Shown here piece after piece: positions 41,253 through 53,203 of a stretch of 64,000 nt of DNA. The notes under the pieces are model-generated. The model searched no databases, had not been told where the DNA came from, and was given only the letters and a program-made list of their open reading frames with translations. Source of the stretch: Spongilla lacustris (lineage: Eukaryota; Porifera; Demospongiae; Spongillida; Spongillidae). The position numbers and the translations under genes were made by a program. The number at the start of each line of letters is the position of its first letter. The first letter of the stretch is position 1. The DNA is taken from the NCBI GenBank assembly GCA_949361645.1, contig OX442415.1:24347790-24411789 (forward strand), read 5' to 3'.

Positions 41253-41331
<79 letters not shown>
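41253..41331. repeat. (GT)n microsatellite, about 79 bp
   Basis: A pure GT run adjacent to the first katanin-like exon. The equivalent CA run in the + arm is shorter (26745-26783). CA-rich repeats also occupy 41450-41590. Confidence 0.95.
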
Positions 41332-41334
<3 letters not shown>

Positions 41335-42259
41335 ACGCATGGACTGCAGACTCCCACATGTGTGGATTACAGACTGCCATATCTAAAAAGGCTAGTACCT
41401 AGATACATATGAACACCTATCACATTCACAATCGAGACCACACATGTCCACACACAGTACAAACATCACAGTACACACACAGTACACACACGCAGTACAC
41501 ACACAATACACACACAGTACACACACAGTACACACACACAGTACACACAAATTTATGTACACACACACACACACACACACACATGCATTAACACACACAT
41601 CACACCTTGCATCGATTCCGTGATCAGCCATCTTCAGTTCAGTGACTAGGAGGGGTGATGGTTATAGTGGAGATGTGGAGATGGAGGGGTGATGGGGTGG
41701 AGATGGAAATGAGTGATGGAGAGATGATTTTTGCACAGTTCTGAAGGCCAGCAATGGGATACTTACAAACTGCTTATGTAACCGGGGTTATAAGGTCAAT
41801 AGTACTAAGTCAAACGAAAACGGCGATGAATTTTTTTTGCAGGTGTTATTTTTTTCGTCACAAAAATAAGTGCACATATATCCCATGACTGCCGGGGGTA
41901 TCAGATCTCCACATCTCCACTGTAACCATCACTCCCATCACCTTTTCATCTCTCTATCACTCAACCTGAGTGACGAGCTGATGTTGATGTGCATAAGAAA
42001 GGACAATCCCAAAGCCACATAGAGGCCTGGGGCCGAGGTAGTAACAACATAAAGAAACTGGTCCCAACACCTCAGCAAAACAAAAACAAACTTTCTGCAA
42101 GGAAATATTATGATTTTCAGTATCTGATAGTTTTTGCAACATACATTGGTTTTGTAGACTTAATGCTATTTGATTTTCTTTCCTATCTCACTTATGGTGT
42201 GGGGTAACACTCTGAAGGGCAAATGTAAGGTTTTAGGGTTACAGGCGAAGTGACCTCAA

Positions 42260-43022
42260 GTTATAACCCACATATCTCTGCTCCCCAAGCGCATGCATGG
42301 CTGAGGGCATAACCATCTCCAAAATTGGGGTTAGACCTGCTGCCCAATTCCAAGCCTTAGTGAAATGGTGGCTTGGGCTTCCACTTTCCACAGATGTAGA
42401 TGCCTGCCCACACTATTCCCAAACCATGTACATTCATGGGCACAATGCCCTAATATGTCTTTCAGGTGGTGATGTAGTCACAAGGCACAACTGCCTTTGT
42501 GACGGTTTCGCAGATTTCTGTTGTAAGACTTGTCTTGCTCCTGAAATTGAAGAGGTTGTGGGCTCACCTCAATGAAGGACAGAACATGACCGGCTGATGT
42601 GTTGGTGCCTAACTGGTCTCTCTCACGTTCAGCAGGTTGAAGGTCATCAATCTGCTCAACTCAAACTTTTTATTGGGAATGAGCATGACCTCAGGCCATA
42701 CTGCTGAGCTGGGAGAGCAGGACAAACACTCCAAAAATGACATTCTCTGTACAGAGCGAGGTTGGGTATGTGTCACATTGGTCGTGGAGGTATTTGGCGG
42801 CTGGGGAAATGAGGCACAACAAGCTCTCTCAAGGGTTGCCAAGAAACTAGCCATCAGGACAAGTCGTTTCTGGCCTGAGGTGTTAGCCTCAATATACTGC
42901 GGCCTGGGCATTACCCAGATGCACCAGAATGCAAGGGCTTTACTGGGAAGATCCACAGGTGTAGTAGATATTAGTTCAGTGTACGTGTAGCTTAGTATTT
43001 AGTTTTCTGCATTGTGTTCCTC
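42260..43022 (+). pseudogene. E-type non-LTR fragment, uninterrupted copy
   Basis: Encodes QALVKWWLGLPL, ALICLSGGDVVTRHNCL, and after frame changes SKNDILCTERGWVC and VVEVFGGWGNEAQQALS. It is the mirror of 25193-25745 plus 20966-21098 and preserves the empty site of the LTR element near 42876. Confidence 0.78.
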
Positions 43023-43066
43023 ATATTATCTACGTGTAATCATAATAATAATCATAATAATAAACT

Positions 43067-43330
43067 GTATCCCTCTGGTGGTGGAAACATACAGAGCATG
43101 GGGGAAGGAGGCTTTGGAGGCATTTTCCATGTTGGCCTCTCGCCTAGCCACTTCTTCTTCCAGGCCCAAATCCGTGGTATTGTCCGAGCTGTATGGCCGG
43201 CTCAATCTCCATTTGGTGAGGGCAAATGTGAGGGCTATATTATGCAGACTTTCCTGCCCTCATCAGGAATACATTTGGGTTTGTATGTTGTTTTGTGACT
43301 TGTGTGTAGTTATTGTTGCGTTTATACAAA
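43067..43330 (+). pseudogene. C-type non-LTR 3' fragment
   Basis: Encodes VVETYRAWGKEALEAFSMLA and the C-terminal tail. Mirror of the 3' part of 20021-20965. The rest (about 0.73 kb) is replaced by a 45-bp AAT-rich filler (43023-43066). Confidence 0.75.
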
Positions 43331-43424
43331 TAATCAATAATAATAATTATTATTATTTTAAAAAATAAAACTAATAAATGAACTTGTAATTGTTATTTTC
43401 AATAATAATAATAATAAGCAAGCT

Positions 43425-44290
43425 GTTTCCCATTTTAATGCCCAGGTTTCTCCACAGGACTCTCTTACTGTGGAGGCAGTGCTCAACACTCCCCCTCAAC
43501 AGAAAGCCCTATCTTTAAAACTTGATACCCACATGTTCCAAGCTCTAGTTTCTTCTGCTTCACGAGCCAACAAAGCTTGCATATTGTCAGTATCTGCACC
43601 CCATGCAAGTTCTTGGGTCTCTGCCATCCCTTCTGTAGCTTGAACACGCACCTGGATACAGAAGAGTGCCAAGTGGCTATCAGATGGTGGCTAGGGCTCA
43701 ACACATCAACCGCTTCTTCTTGCCCCTTCTGCCCTGGAGCTGTACTTGACCCTCTTGGTCACCATGCAAACTCATGCCGGCATGGTGGAGATGTGGTCAC
43801 CCGTCACAACCACCTTAGGGACACCTTTGCCGAACTCTGCCACCGAGCTCACCTGTCTGTAAGGGTTTAAGTGGGATATGGCCTATCTGGAGATCATATC
43901 AACACATGTCCAGCTGATGTGTTGGTTCAGGGTTGGGATAGAGGCAAGCCTGCTGCCTTTGATATAATGGTCAATTCACCCCTCACTCCTGCCACCTTAA
44001 GAGCTGCCAGTACATCCTCAGGGGCAGCAGCCCATGCTGCAGAATGTAGAAAACATTCCACCAATGATGCCAGGTGTCAGGAGCTGGGGTGGGTGTGCAT
44101 CCCACTAGCTGTGGAGACCTTTGGGCATTGGGTGAAGGAGGCCCAAATTGTGTTCTCACGCCTAGCATCTTTACTGTCCATCCACCAAGGTCGCCCCAAA
44201 TCTGTTGCCCTGTTTGACATCTACAGCAGAATGAACATGTGCCTGGTCAGATCAATATCCAGGGCCATCATGGGCAGGATAGTAGTTCTT
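43425..44290 (+). pseudogene. B-type non-LTR fragment, - arm copy
   Basis: Encodes CPFCPGAVLDPLGHHANSC, then after a stop near 43868 CPADVLVQGWDRGKPAAFDI and ISRAIMGR. Mirror of 18371-19200. Confidence 0.75.
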
Positions 44291-44354
44291 TAGGACTTTT
44301 GTGTGTAGTGTAGTGCAGTTAGTTTTTTGTACTTGTGAGTCGTGTAAATAATAA

Positions 44355-44575
44355 TAGATGCCAAACATATACTTTTTGTTCCTTTGGCTGTTGAGTCTTT
44401 TGGTGGTTGGGGCACAGCTAGTATTCCAATTCTCAAGACTCTGGCCAGGATGGTGGCCAACAGATCAGATCAGCCAGTTTCATCAGTATCTTGCTTGCTA
44501 TATCAAAGGCTTGCCATTGCTTTGCAGAAGAACAATGCCTGTGCAATGATTGCTAGGCAGCCTCTTGTTTAGTAG
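44355..44575 (+). pseudogene. D-type non-LTR 3' fragment, - arm copy
   Basis: Encodes AVESFGGWGTASIPILKTLA and ends CAMIARQPLV. Mirror of 18112-18331. Confidence 0.75.
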
Positions 44576-44809
44576 TGTAGTTTATTGTATTGTTGTGTCT
44601 CACGTTTTGTGCATGTGCATGTATGGTGACATCATTAATTGAAATGATGGTGTTGTGGTGTCTGTGGATGTGCCGAATCGTACATGAATTTGTTCAAAAT
44701 TTCATGATTTTAAACATACATTACATGTTCAGCTGCACATTACTATTAAACCCATATCAACTAAAGTCTTATTACAATGTTACTTTGACTCAAGTCACAG
44801 CACCTCTGA

Positions 44810-47800
44810 TCAATCATCTAGAAGAGGCTCTCTCAGCTTATCATCACCAAAATTAACTTCAACTGTGGAGGAAGTGAACGCATTATCCCTTCTTTCATTT
44901 AATGGATACATTGTCTCATTCTGGCCATGACTTGGACAACCAGTTTTAGATCCTCCACATTGATTGAAAAGGATAACTACAGTATGGAAGGCAATGGTGC
45001 AGAAGAATACAAAAAGTGACGTGCCCACCAACACTCCAACCACTACGTTGAGATGTACTGTATCATTCATCCAAAGATAAGACACAACCAATGCCAATAT
45101 GGTGTAATTCAGCAGGTAAAACAGATCCAAGAAGTTGTATATATATTTGCATATGCTGTGAATGCATGTTTTAATGCAATTCTTTTTCCCTGATTCCTGG
45201 CGAAGTCCCTCTTCAAATGGCATGATGCATGCTTGAATGACCATAAATATGACAACCAAAACAACATGGATTGAAAGAAGCAAACGTGGATTCTGAGATC
45301 CCAAGAATGGTCCTAGGCTGTACAAAAGTACAACAAGCCAAAGTCGTGCACCTAGCCAGATTTTCCATTTTCCCTTGTATGGTGCATAGTACGCATCATT
45401 TATCGGTTTCAAGAGGGTTGTTTTTTGGTTCAGCCATTTCAAAATTTTATGCTTCTCACTGCAAACATCGAGGATTGGTATAAACTTTAGGGCCAAGGTG
45501 TACAAAACAAGAAACACACTAGCCACCATGGCAGACACAAACAGAACAATATGCTTTCCATGGAGGTATTTGATTGTTCCATCATAAAACCACACTGTTA
45601 TCATGGTTTCATTTGCTAGATAAATTTTACTGTATGTAAAAATAGCAATAACAGTTCGCAGCACTTTGGAGTATGAGAGATATATCAGAGTTGCAAGGAC
45701 ATTGACAGATCTTTTTCCAATAGATTGGCTAATTTTATGTCTGCATGAAACTGTACTGGCGGATGACCAAGTTAAACAGTAATGGCTGAAAAGGACTATA
45801 GTGAGAGCAAGCACAAGAAGGTACACTGGGAATACAAACTGCAGCCCTGTTTTGGCCAAATCATCCATCCCATCATAGAAGCACTGGGAAAATCCCAAGT
45901 CCAAATTGATGAATGATATTATGATTTCTAATGGCGCTAAGCTCGACTGGCTAAAGAAAATAGTGCCATTGACAACAAGGATATTTGCATAGAATATAAG
46001 CCCATAAAGAGTGCCCGATGTGACTGTGAGGTTAAGAGCAAACAGAGCAGCCACCAGTAGTGCACCCAGTGCAGCATACATGAGGATTGTAAGTAGCCAC
46101 ACATTTGAGCACTTCTTACACTCTGCAGATCCAAAAACCACACTAAGGCCAATAGGACATTGGCCACACAGCATACCTATGCGACCACCTGCACAAATGT
46201 CTGTAGGTCTTGCCAGTGATATGTGAACATTGGAATAGCAGTATTTCAATGGACATGTGTTGGCCAATGCTTCATTCCCTTCCAGATCCAAGCCTATCCA
46301 TTGAAGTCCATTTCTTCTAACAGTACCATGGTTGATGTCACATGTTACTCCAAATGAAGACAAGAATGTAGAGCATTCACATTGAGATAGGCCAGAGTCT
46401 TTCTGCAGTGTAAATCCATGTTGACATGCCTGAAGAGTCATGCTAATTGATATCATAATTGTTCCAGGTTTAGTAGACAATTGTAGGTTCGTAGAGATGT
46501 TTTCTGGCCCATATATTTCATACTGTATTGTGGTGCACTCATTTCCAATCCATTGAACCTCTTGCTGAGGAGCTAACCTTAAATCCGAAGTGGCAGAGAT
46601 TTGATCTGAGACAACTTGTGCATAAACCACACCTGGAGACACAGTATTTGCGTCATCCATTAAAGTTGCGTTGCACTTTACTGTTGTGCCAGGATATGTG
46701 AGGATTATATCATTGTATGTGTCCACATGAGTGCAGTCACACAAGTACACATTGGTAGGAAATGACAATATCTGATTTTCATAAGAGCCCTTCATTGTAT
46801 AAAACTGATAATAGTCGGACTGGTTTGCTGGGCGAAATGTGGGGCAACGTGCACAGTCTAATTGACAGTTATAAATTGGGGTAGCATATATGGCATGGCC
46901 TGCTATATTCGCATGGTTATACTGGAAGGTGATGTTGTGAGTATTGCCCCCAAAGTGTACTGCACAATAGGTTAAAATGCTGATCACTATGCTTTGATCT
47001 CCTTCTACATATATAGCACCACCAAATCTAGTAGCTGTATTTCCGGTGAAGTCCACCATGCAGCCATCATGGAAGTAAAGGTGGGCGTCGTTAGTGAGAT
47101 AGATGGCCCCTCCGCTCTCACCAGAGTTATTTCTGAAAGATATTGTTCCTGATAAATGGAGGCGGCCTCTTGTTCCTTGAATGGCTCCCTGCGGGTAGTT
47201 GCCTATGAATTGACTTCCGGTGCTAGAATACCCAGTGATGTTAAGATAACTGATCGCGCTGAAGTACACCGCAGCACCACTAACTCCCTCATCGCACTGG
47301 ATGCATCCATTTTCGATGACCGCCACATCGATAAGATGGACAGCGTAGGATTGTTTACCGTACGCATTGTCAGCATCACCAGCAATGTAAATGGCACTTC
47401 CAATGACGGCACTGTTGTTCTTGAAAGTAGAGGTAGCAAGTTCAAAGTATGATTGAGGGTCGTACCCGTACGCATTTAGTGCTCCGCCTACCTCCGCTAA
47501 GTTATTTTGAAACGAGCAATATTTAAATTTGACCACTACGTTTACATTTGGATTTGTGTTAGGATACGCTCTTAATAGTATTGCTCCACCACTACCTTTC
47601 GCTTTATTGTTGTCAAACCTACTAAACGTAACGTTTAAGAGCAGAATATCGATCGCATTGATAGCTGGTCCATAATGTGCCACGTTGCCAACGAAGCTAC
47701 AGTTAGATACGCGTATGTTAGACTCGCGCACATGTAATGCCACACCTCTGTTTCCGATAAACGTACAGTCACGGATATCGGCAACATGTCTACACACCTC

Positions 47801-48442
47801 TAAGCCCGCGTACACGTAGCTGTCAGAATCTGTGGCGGCTATGCCGAGTCCAACAAAGGTAGACCTTTCGATAGTTATTAAAGTCATGCTGTCATCCCCA
47901 TCAAAGTAAGCTCCGTAGCAAGTGCTACCATTAAAGCACCCTCCAAAGTCCACGTCAGACACGGTGCAGTCTGCCAGAGCATAGCCATACACACTATAAC
48001 CATATGAACTATTGAAAGCAACGTTGTTCAACGAAACAAAATGAGAGAAATCCAAAAGGAGGACAACTCCAGTGTCATTACTGAGAGTAGCACCACAATT
48101 GACGAACGTTAATCCTTCTATAGCTACATTTTGAGAGCTGCTAAACTCGAACCCCCACCTACCTCCGCAAATAACGGTAGTCTCACCTTTACCTGCCCCG
48201 GATATGCGGACGTTCATCAGTCTTGTGCCGACGGCACAAAATCCTTTACGGGAGATCACGTGCATGCCCCTCTGTAACTCCAGGGTAGTGTTGGAAAGCA
48301 GCGATCCATTGCAAAGATACTCTTGCAGAGCTGAAGGGTTACCTGCGGGAATAGAGATGGTAACGCCGCATGCCGACTGCAAAGCAGCAACTGCAAACAG
48401 AAGAGCCAACACGGATACACGGTGTATAAGCGCTAGCGGCAT
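44810..48442 (-). CDS. beta-helix/multi-TM surface protein, copy 3 (complete)
   Basis: An intronless 1210-residue ORF. The open frame reaches 48577, but ATG 48442 is chosen because it starts the same signal peptide as copy 2 (MPLALIHRVSVLALLFAVAA). Architecture is the same: signal peptide, N-glycosylated beta-helix ectodomain with GGAI and FxxN repeats, Cys-rich CAGGRIGMLCGQC linker, about eight to nine membrane spans, tail ending EPLLDD. The membrane half is nearly identical to copies 1 and 2. The N-terminal half carries many substitutions and small indels (for example loss of four residues near YVYAGLEV, and NGCIQCDEG versus a longer form in copy 2). Both genes look intact, so both may be expressed. 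Confidence 0.88.
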   Translation of the reverse strand: MPLALIHRVSVLALLFAVAALQSACGVTISIPAGNPSALQEYLCNGSLLSNTTLELQRGMHVISRKGFCAVGTRLMNVRISGAGKGETTVICGGRWGFEFSSSQNVAIEGLTFVNCGATLSNDTGVVLLLDFSHFVSLNNVAFNSSYGYSVYGYALADCTVSDVDFGGCFNGSTCYGAYFDGDDSMTLITIERSTFVGLGIAATDSDSYVYAGLEVCRHVADIRDCTFIGNRGVALHVRESNIRVSNCSFVGNVAHYGPAINAIDILLLNVTFSRFDNNKAKGSGGAILLRAYPNTNPNVNVVVKFKYCSFQNNLAEVGGALNAYGYDPQSYFELATSTFKNNSAVIGSAIYIAGDADNAYGKQSYAVHLIDVAVIENGCIQCDEGVSGAAVYFSAISYLNITGYSSTGSQFIGNYPQGAIQGTRGRLHLSGTISFRNNSGESGGAIYLTNDAHLYFHDGCMVDFTGNTATRFGGAIYVEGDQSIVISILTYCAVHFGGNTHNITFQYNHANIAGHAIYATPIYNCQLDCARCPTFRPANQSDYYQFYTMKGSYENQILSFPTNVYLCDCTHVDTYNDIILTYPGTTVKCNATLMDDANTVSPGVVYAQVVSDQISATSDLRLAPQQEVQWIGNECTTIQYEIYGPENISTNLQLSTKPGTIMISISMTLQACQHGFTLQKDSGLSQCECSTFLSSFGVTCDINHGTVRRNGLQWIGLDLEGNEALANTCPLKYCYSNVHISLARPTDICAGGRIGMLCGQCPIGLSVVFGSAECKKCSNVWLLTILMYAALGALLVAALFALNLTVTSGTLYGLIFYANILVVNGTIFFSQSSLAPLEIIISFINLDLGFSQCFYDGMDDLAKTGLQFVFPVYLLVLALTIVLFSHYCLTWSSASTVSCRHKISQSIGKRSVNVLATLIYLSYSKVLRTVIAIFTYSKIYLANETMITVWFYDGTIKYLHGKHIVLFVSAMVASVFLVLYTLALKFIPILDVCSEKHKILKWLNQKTTLLKPINDAYYAPYKGKWKIWLGARLWLVVLLYSLGPFLGSQNPRLLLSIHVVLVVIFMVIQACIMPFEEGLRQESGKKNCIKTCIHSICKYIYNFLDLFYLLNYTILALVVSYLWMNDTVHLNVVVGVLVGTSLFVFFCTIAFHTVVILFNQCGGSKTGCPSHGQNETMYPLNERRDNAFTSSTVEVNFGDDKLREPLLDD

Positions 48443-48695
48443 GAAACTACGCAGAATGCAAATGATAGGGTAGCGTAGGTAGTGTTTCGCCACCCGCGAG
48501 TACCGATGTTGGTTGTCTTGAATATATAGCAAACAGGAAGGATGATTATATAAACATACCTGATTCCAAGAGATCATCAGCCTTCACTCTTAGTCTATAC
48601 TACTACCGCTTCGTTCATTCAAATACGTGCTCCGTATACGCGAATTTCTGGTATAGTCGCCAGTCTTTCGCCACGTCACGCATAGGCGTAGGAAG

Positions 48696-48696
<1 letters not shown>

Positions 48697-48729
<33 letters not shown>
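48697..48729. repeat. 33-bp poly-G tract upstream of multi-TM gene copy 3
   Basis: Mirrored counterpart of the C tract at 13922-13954; about 255 bp upstream of the ATG. Confidence 0.9.
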
Positions 48730-48730
<1 letters not shown>

Positions 48731-48809
48731 GGGGGCAAGGTGGGCTAAAGCCCCCTCACTTTTAATCCCCCCCCCCCCCACGTCCACTTTTTGTGCCTAA
48801 TTTTTATAC

Positions 48810-49030
48810 TAATCGGCGAAATGGTGAAAGATCGGAAGTACGAGAAACGGAGTAAAAACCACAGCGGTTGCCTAGAGACATTGTGTCACGTTCGCGGACC
48901 TTTGCGTAATAAAATGGCGCGCTCGGACAGTGATCCTTCGGCCGATCTAGTTCCTGGTCAAACTATGCCGGCTGCCAAAGTCTAAAATGGATGGCTTTAA
49001 AAAGGCTCTGGGTGTGTCAGACTCGGTCAA
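48810..49030. repeat. half of the foldback present in the + arm
   Basis: Contains GATCCTTCGGCCGATCTAGT and the TTACGCAAAGG region once, directly joined at about 49037 to the GAACTTGAGTTATA sequence. Confidence 0.7.
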
Positions 49031-49710
49031 ACTTACTTATAACTCAAGTTCCTTGAGAGCTGAGTCGAATACTTCAAATACTGTTGCTCCATTACCGAAC
49101 ACTACAATGTGATAAATTGTATTCTTTCATGATTTGCACATTTTATAAAAAGAACAACAACAAAAATGCATTCATGCATGCATAGGCCTATCACCACCTA
49201 TGTAAGCTATTAAGTAACAGGCCTAGGCCTATAGTTAGGTACTTCAAACCCCCCGTAAAATGCACCCAAAAATTGAAGACCATGGTATTGTGAGGTATAT
49301 ATACATTATCACTAAAAGTTCCAAATTTAACTTTCTGACCCTATAAAGGCTATTGGTATCTGATTTTGCTTATTATACAATGTTTACAACAATTATTTGC
49401 ATGACAAAATAGGAGTAGAGAGCACTTCTATATACGTAATAAAGCATGCAAACACTCTAAGACAAAAGTGGTCACAAAGCTCAAGATCACCTAACATATA
49501 AGCAACTAGTAGTTTCATTTTCTTCACCATCTTCAGCCGGTCTCATTTGGAACCCAGTACATGTATAAGTAACAATCACTTTTGAACTCTGCATGACTTA
49601 ACATCGGAAACAAGTATACATCACTGGTGGCTTCCAGAGCAGCTTCAACATGGTAAATGTACTTCAGACTTGACTGATATTTCATCAGTTGGCAGCAACA
49701 CCATCCTCTT

Positions 49711-50139
49711 CTAAACAGCTGATATTTTTTCAACTAATGTATATGTACATGTAGCATTGTTTTCCACTGGCTTGTGATGGTTTATTTTCTGTTCAATATA
49801 TATTTTATTGAGGTGACGCATTGGCGCATTTTCTATTGAAACTGTGAGGAAGCTCTCATCCCATCTGGGGTTTAGTTTATTCTTTCTGAGGTCGTAATTT
49901 TTATGGTGGTGGTCATGAGTTTTGTAAAAACTTGTTCTTCTGTTTGCACACTTGCGCATGCTACACTCGGAATGCCGTGTTTTTGATATAAGGTATTCTT
50001 GAATTTGTTTGCACCCTACTATTTGCCACAATGGACACCCTGGATGAATCAAAGATGATGGTAGTGGATTGATGAGAGTCTGGCTAAGGCAAGACACATT
50101 ACGTATTGGTACAGAATATTCATGATCCAATGATCCCAC
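49711..50139 (-). other. conserved exon-like frame, - arm
   Basis: A 142-residue open frame with HPGCPLWQIVGC, CSMRKCANRRTSFYKTH and NYDLRKNKLNPRWDESFLTV. The matching + arm stretch keeps the last part but is otherwise broken. No family recognised. The Cys/His content could be a degraded zinc-binding domain. Confidence 0.35.
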
Positions 50140-50276
50140 TAGTTTTTCTCAATTCTATCGAAGTATCAACAAATAACCACTGAACAAAGTCCTTGAATGC
50201 CTTCAAGGAATGGTAGGTACATGTAAGTCAAAACCTTTCTCTGGTATCGTAAATTATTGTTCGGTGTTTTGTGTAG

Positions 50277-52020
50277 ACGTCTATCTTCGTTATTTGGTAG
50301 TTCTAAACAACGCCATCAATCTATGTGAAAAAATGGCGGCTATTAAATAGGTAATTTGGCGCCATCAGGGTAACACCTTGCACCTACATATACACCAAAA
50401 CACGTGAAACTGTCGTAATAAACGTTACAGTGTTTAAAGAATGAGTCAAAGTTGATACCAAACATGTCATGTGACAAATAAGGTGCGTATTCACTCGATG
50501 GAATTGCATTTTTTGAGCGGTATACATCGTATAACCGTGCCAATTTTTCTTTACCGCTCCTATTGATTAGTATATATTGACTCGCGCGTCTCTTTTTTTT
50601 TGGCTACAAACCATCCATTATTGCTCATAATATGAACGATATCTACACATATGATATACCGATATACTGCATTTCTCACCCTCTTTCCAGATATACCATT
50701 TTTGTCACTTACAAACCTATTAAAAAAATTCCCTACTATAGTTCAGTTCTGTCCAGAGGAATATATCTCTGCATATATGCTGAAGTAGTACAGCCTCTGA
50801 CTGAATAAAAAAAAAGCAGATCAGAACAGAACAAATGCAATTATACGATTAGGCCTTCTATTGAAAAGACCGCATTCGAATTAAAGTAAACCCCTCCCCC
50901 CCCCCCCCCCCCGGCGAACACTCCTTCGCAACATGTACAACTTACAATACTTAAATGTAATCAATTAGGTACATAATGGTTGCTCATTTCAATACTATTG
51001 TAACAATGTACATGCTGCGCCTGCGCACGAAATGCCCGCGTAATTATATTCATAAGGCTGTGTTAGTTGCTTAGTTACGTAGTACGGCAATGTTGTAGGT
51101 GCAGATATGTTGTGAAGTTACTACTAAAGTTGCCCGTTGATCCACGTAACACTATCGCTTCATTTGATGGGGTAGGAGTATACGTAGTCGCTACCCATGG
51201 TGACTAGTACTACCTACCAGTGTAATTTGCAGTTCAGTTGAGTGTTCGCCACCCTCCCCGGCCTGGTTCCAAAGCCAGTACGTTTCATCAAACATGAAAC
51301 AATGTACATTGTTCAGAAATAACGGCTCTTCTGTAATAACAAGTTTTTTTAAAAGCGAACTTGCATTACATACCTTACAGAGACTGACTTGCACTCGCTA
51401 GCGGTGTTTACCGCGCCATTTCTACCGATAATTGAGGTAGCTAACTTTACGTCATTATTTTGGAACAACTGAAAGAGGATAGATATAACTTTAAAATATA
51501 GTGTGCCGTAAACACAGACTCCAAGTATTATCATTTCCATTTTGTGCCGAGGGATAAAGACATTAGGTAAGCCTTGGCGCCGCGTTTGAAGTGAAGGGTT
51601 GCAAACACTCCTGATTGGCGAACATACATGAAGCTACCCTAAAAGATCGATGACGGTGCAGATCGGGAAAATGCACCTGATATGACGTCTGCGGTATTAA
51701 TTTAGCAGTTTTTATTTTTTTATTTTTTTCCCAAATGGGACATCTGGACGTGCATGCATCGTATACATATACATGTACATGTCTGGCAAATATCAACGTT
51801 ATCTTATTGCACCTCGATCCTAAACATCAATTCATGCAGTATGGTGCGGAATCAATGCAAAAAAATAGAGAGGGTGACACATACCTCGTTTTAATCGTGC
51901 CAAAATTACGTCACGGATCATGAGGGTGATATTATTCCTGACGTACCTCGCGGAACTCATAAGGGTGTTTCGTCGTACAGCATTGATCGATGGAGAGAAC
52001 GAGGTAGTACGGGGGAAATA
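50277..52020. other. intergenic, no gene seen
   Basis: Outside the inverted repeat. Holds a 17-bp C run (50896-50912) and AT-rich sequence. No supported gene. Confidence 0.5.
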
Positions 52021-52155
52021 CTCTCGTGCCCGGACCCAATGCACGCAGCTACCGCTACGCTTATTCCGCAGCTGCGTGCATTGGTCTGGGCACGAGACTA
52101 TGTAGCGGCGATGTCCGCAGCTGTGGGGATCAGGGTCTGGGTCCGAGACTACGTT
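52021..52155. mobile_element. hairpin/MITE of the CCCAGACCC family
   Basis: Arms of about 30 bp at 52021-52050 and 52070-52100 (CTCTCGTGCCCGGACCC / GGTCTGGGCACGAGACTA). They are followed by a second right-end-like copy ending GGGTCTGGGTCCGAGACTA near 52153. Confidence 0.6.
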
Positions 52156-52329
52156 GTTTAGCGGGCAAATGAGAAGGTGAAAAAAAAAGCTTACGCGCGT
52201 AATTCCCATCCGCTGCCATTGAATCATTCCCACAGCTTGCACAGCAGCCACGTACTCGTGGCTTTAGTTATGCGACCGTTAGACTAAGTAAAGGCTAAAG
52301 CCCTCTATCTTACTATCTAATTAAAGCAC

Positions 52330-52996
52330 AATGTTGATGATTAATGCAAGCCACACCCCGTTCATTCATTCATAACTACGCATGTATCATCATTGTGCCC
52401 CAAGATTGATGCATACCAAGTCAGATCCAACAAACACCACTACACATGCAAGTCCTGTTCTGTCCATAAAGCTATCATTTATTAAGGAGGTAGCGATGTG
52501 ATCAGTTCTGGCTCAGAGAAGGGTTGGAGGGAGGTGTGGAGTGAGGCCAGGTGTTGGGAGGTCTCGGCAGGGTCTCCCCTGCTCTCCAGCCTCTTCCCCA
52601 GGCCCTCACACACCTGGTGCAGCTGTCTGTAGCACATGATCTTCTTCTCCCTGTCTTCCAGGGCCTTCTCTGTGGGACTGGGGAGGAGGGATGAACACTT
52701 GGAAGAACATACTGATGTTCCCCTCACTTCTGCAGGTTAGAATGAGCTCTGAGAAGTGTTCCACAATCCATGATATCGTGCTACACACTGCCTTGAGGTG
52801 GCTAATGGAGGAAGGGAAGGGGGTTGTGAAATGGGGGAAGAGGCGTGCTTGTGATGAGGGGGATCGAAGTACTTGCACGCATAGCATACACAAGCCCCCC
52901 TCCCCCTCCCTCCCCCACACACATGTACTGTGGTTCCCTCAGAGAGAGAAGAAGCTGCTGGAGGGTTGGCAAGACAACCAGGCACACAAGGAGGCC
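52330..52996 (-). pseudogene. third katanin-like 3' fragment (last three exons)
   Basis: Exon equivalents 52929-52995, 52713-52801 and 52482-52677. The first acceptor is changed (CTTCGG instead of CTTTAG), about 11 bp are lost after GCCTCCTTG, and 13 bp are lost in the last exon (CAGAGAAGGCCCTGG). It is clearly a broken partial copy. Homology ends at about 53050. Confidence 0.75.
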
Positions 52997-53168
52997 CGAA
53001 GAGGGAGGAAAGTGATGTCAACGTCTTCTCTCCTCTCCTCTCCCACATAGAATACATCTCTGACCTGGCCCCGTGGATTCCATTTGACCCCCAAGTCAAA
53101 CATAGGCCTACCAGGCCTCTCTCTGCCCACCCGCAGATGCAATGACCCATCCAGTCAACGCAACACAA

Positions 53169-53173
<5 letters not shown>

Positions 53174-53202
<29 letters not shown>

Positions 53203-53203
53203 C
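53174..53203. repeat. 30-bp poly-C tract
   Basis: An uninterrupted C run in otherwise C-rich sequence. Confidence 0.9.

Larger units (their letters stand above)
36531..50276 (-). repeat. giant inverted duplication, - arm
   Basis: Mirror of 10202-31276. The paired coordinates sum to about 67800 near the centre, 62700 around the multi-TM genes and 60480 at the outer end. The steps mark indels in the + arm. Confidence 0.9.

Noticed and set aside
48590..48787. ORF with poly-Pro on the - strand
   Set aside because: Caused by the 33-bp G tract; no coding signal.
10202..50276. Inverted repeat as a missed-adapter chimeric read
   Set aside because: Arms are clearly diverged with large unique insertions and a 5.25 kb unique spacer, unlike a fold-back sequencing artefact; a haplotype misjoin is still possible and noted.
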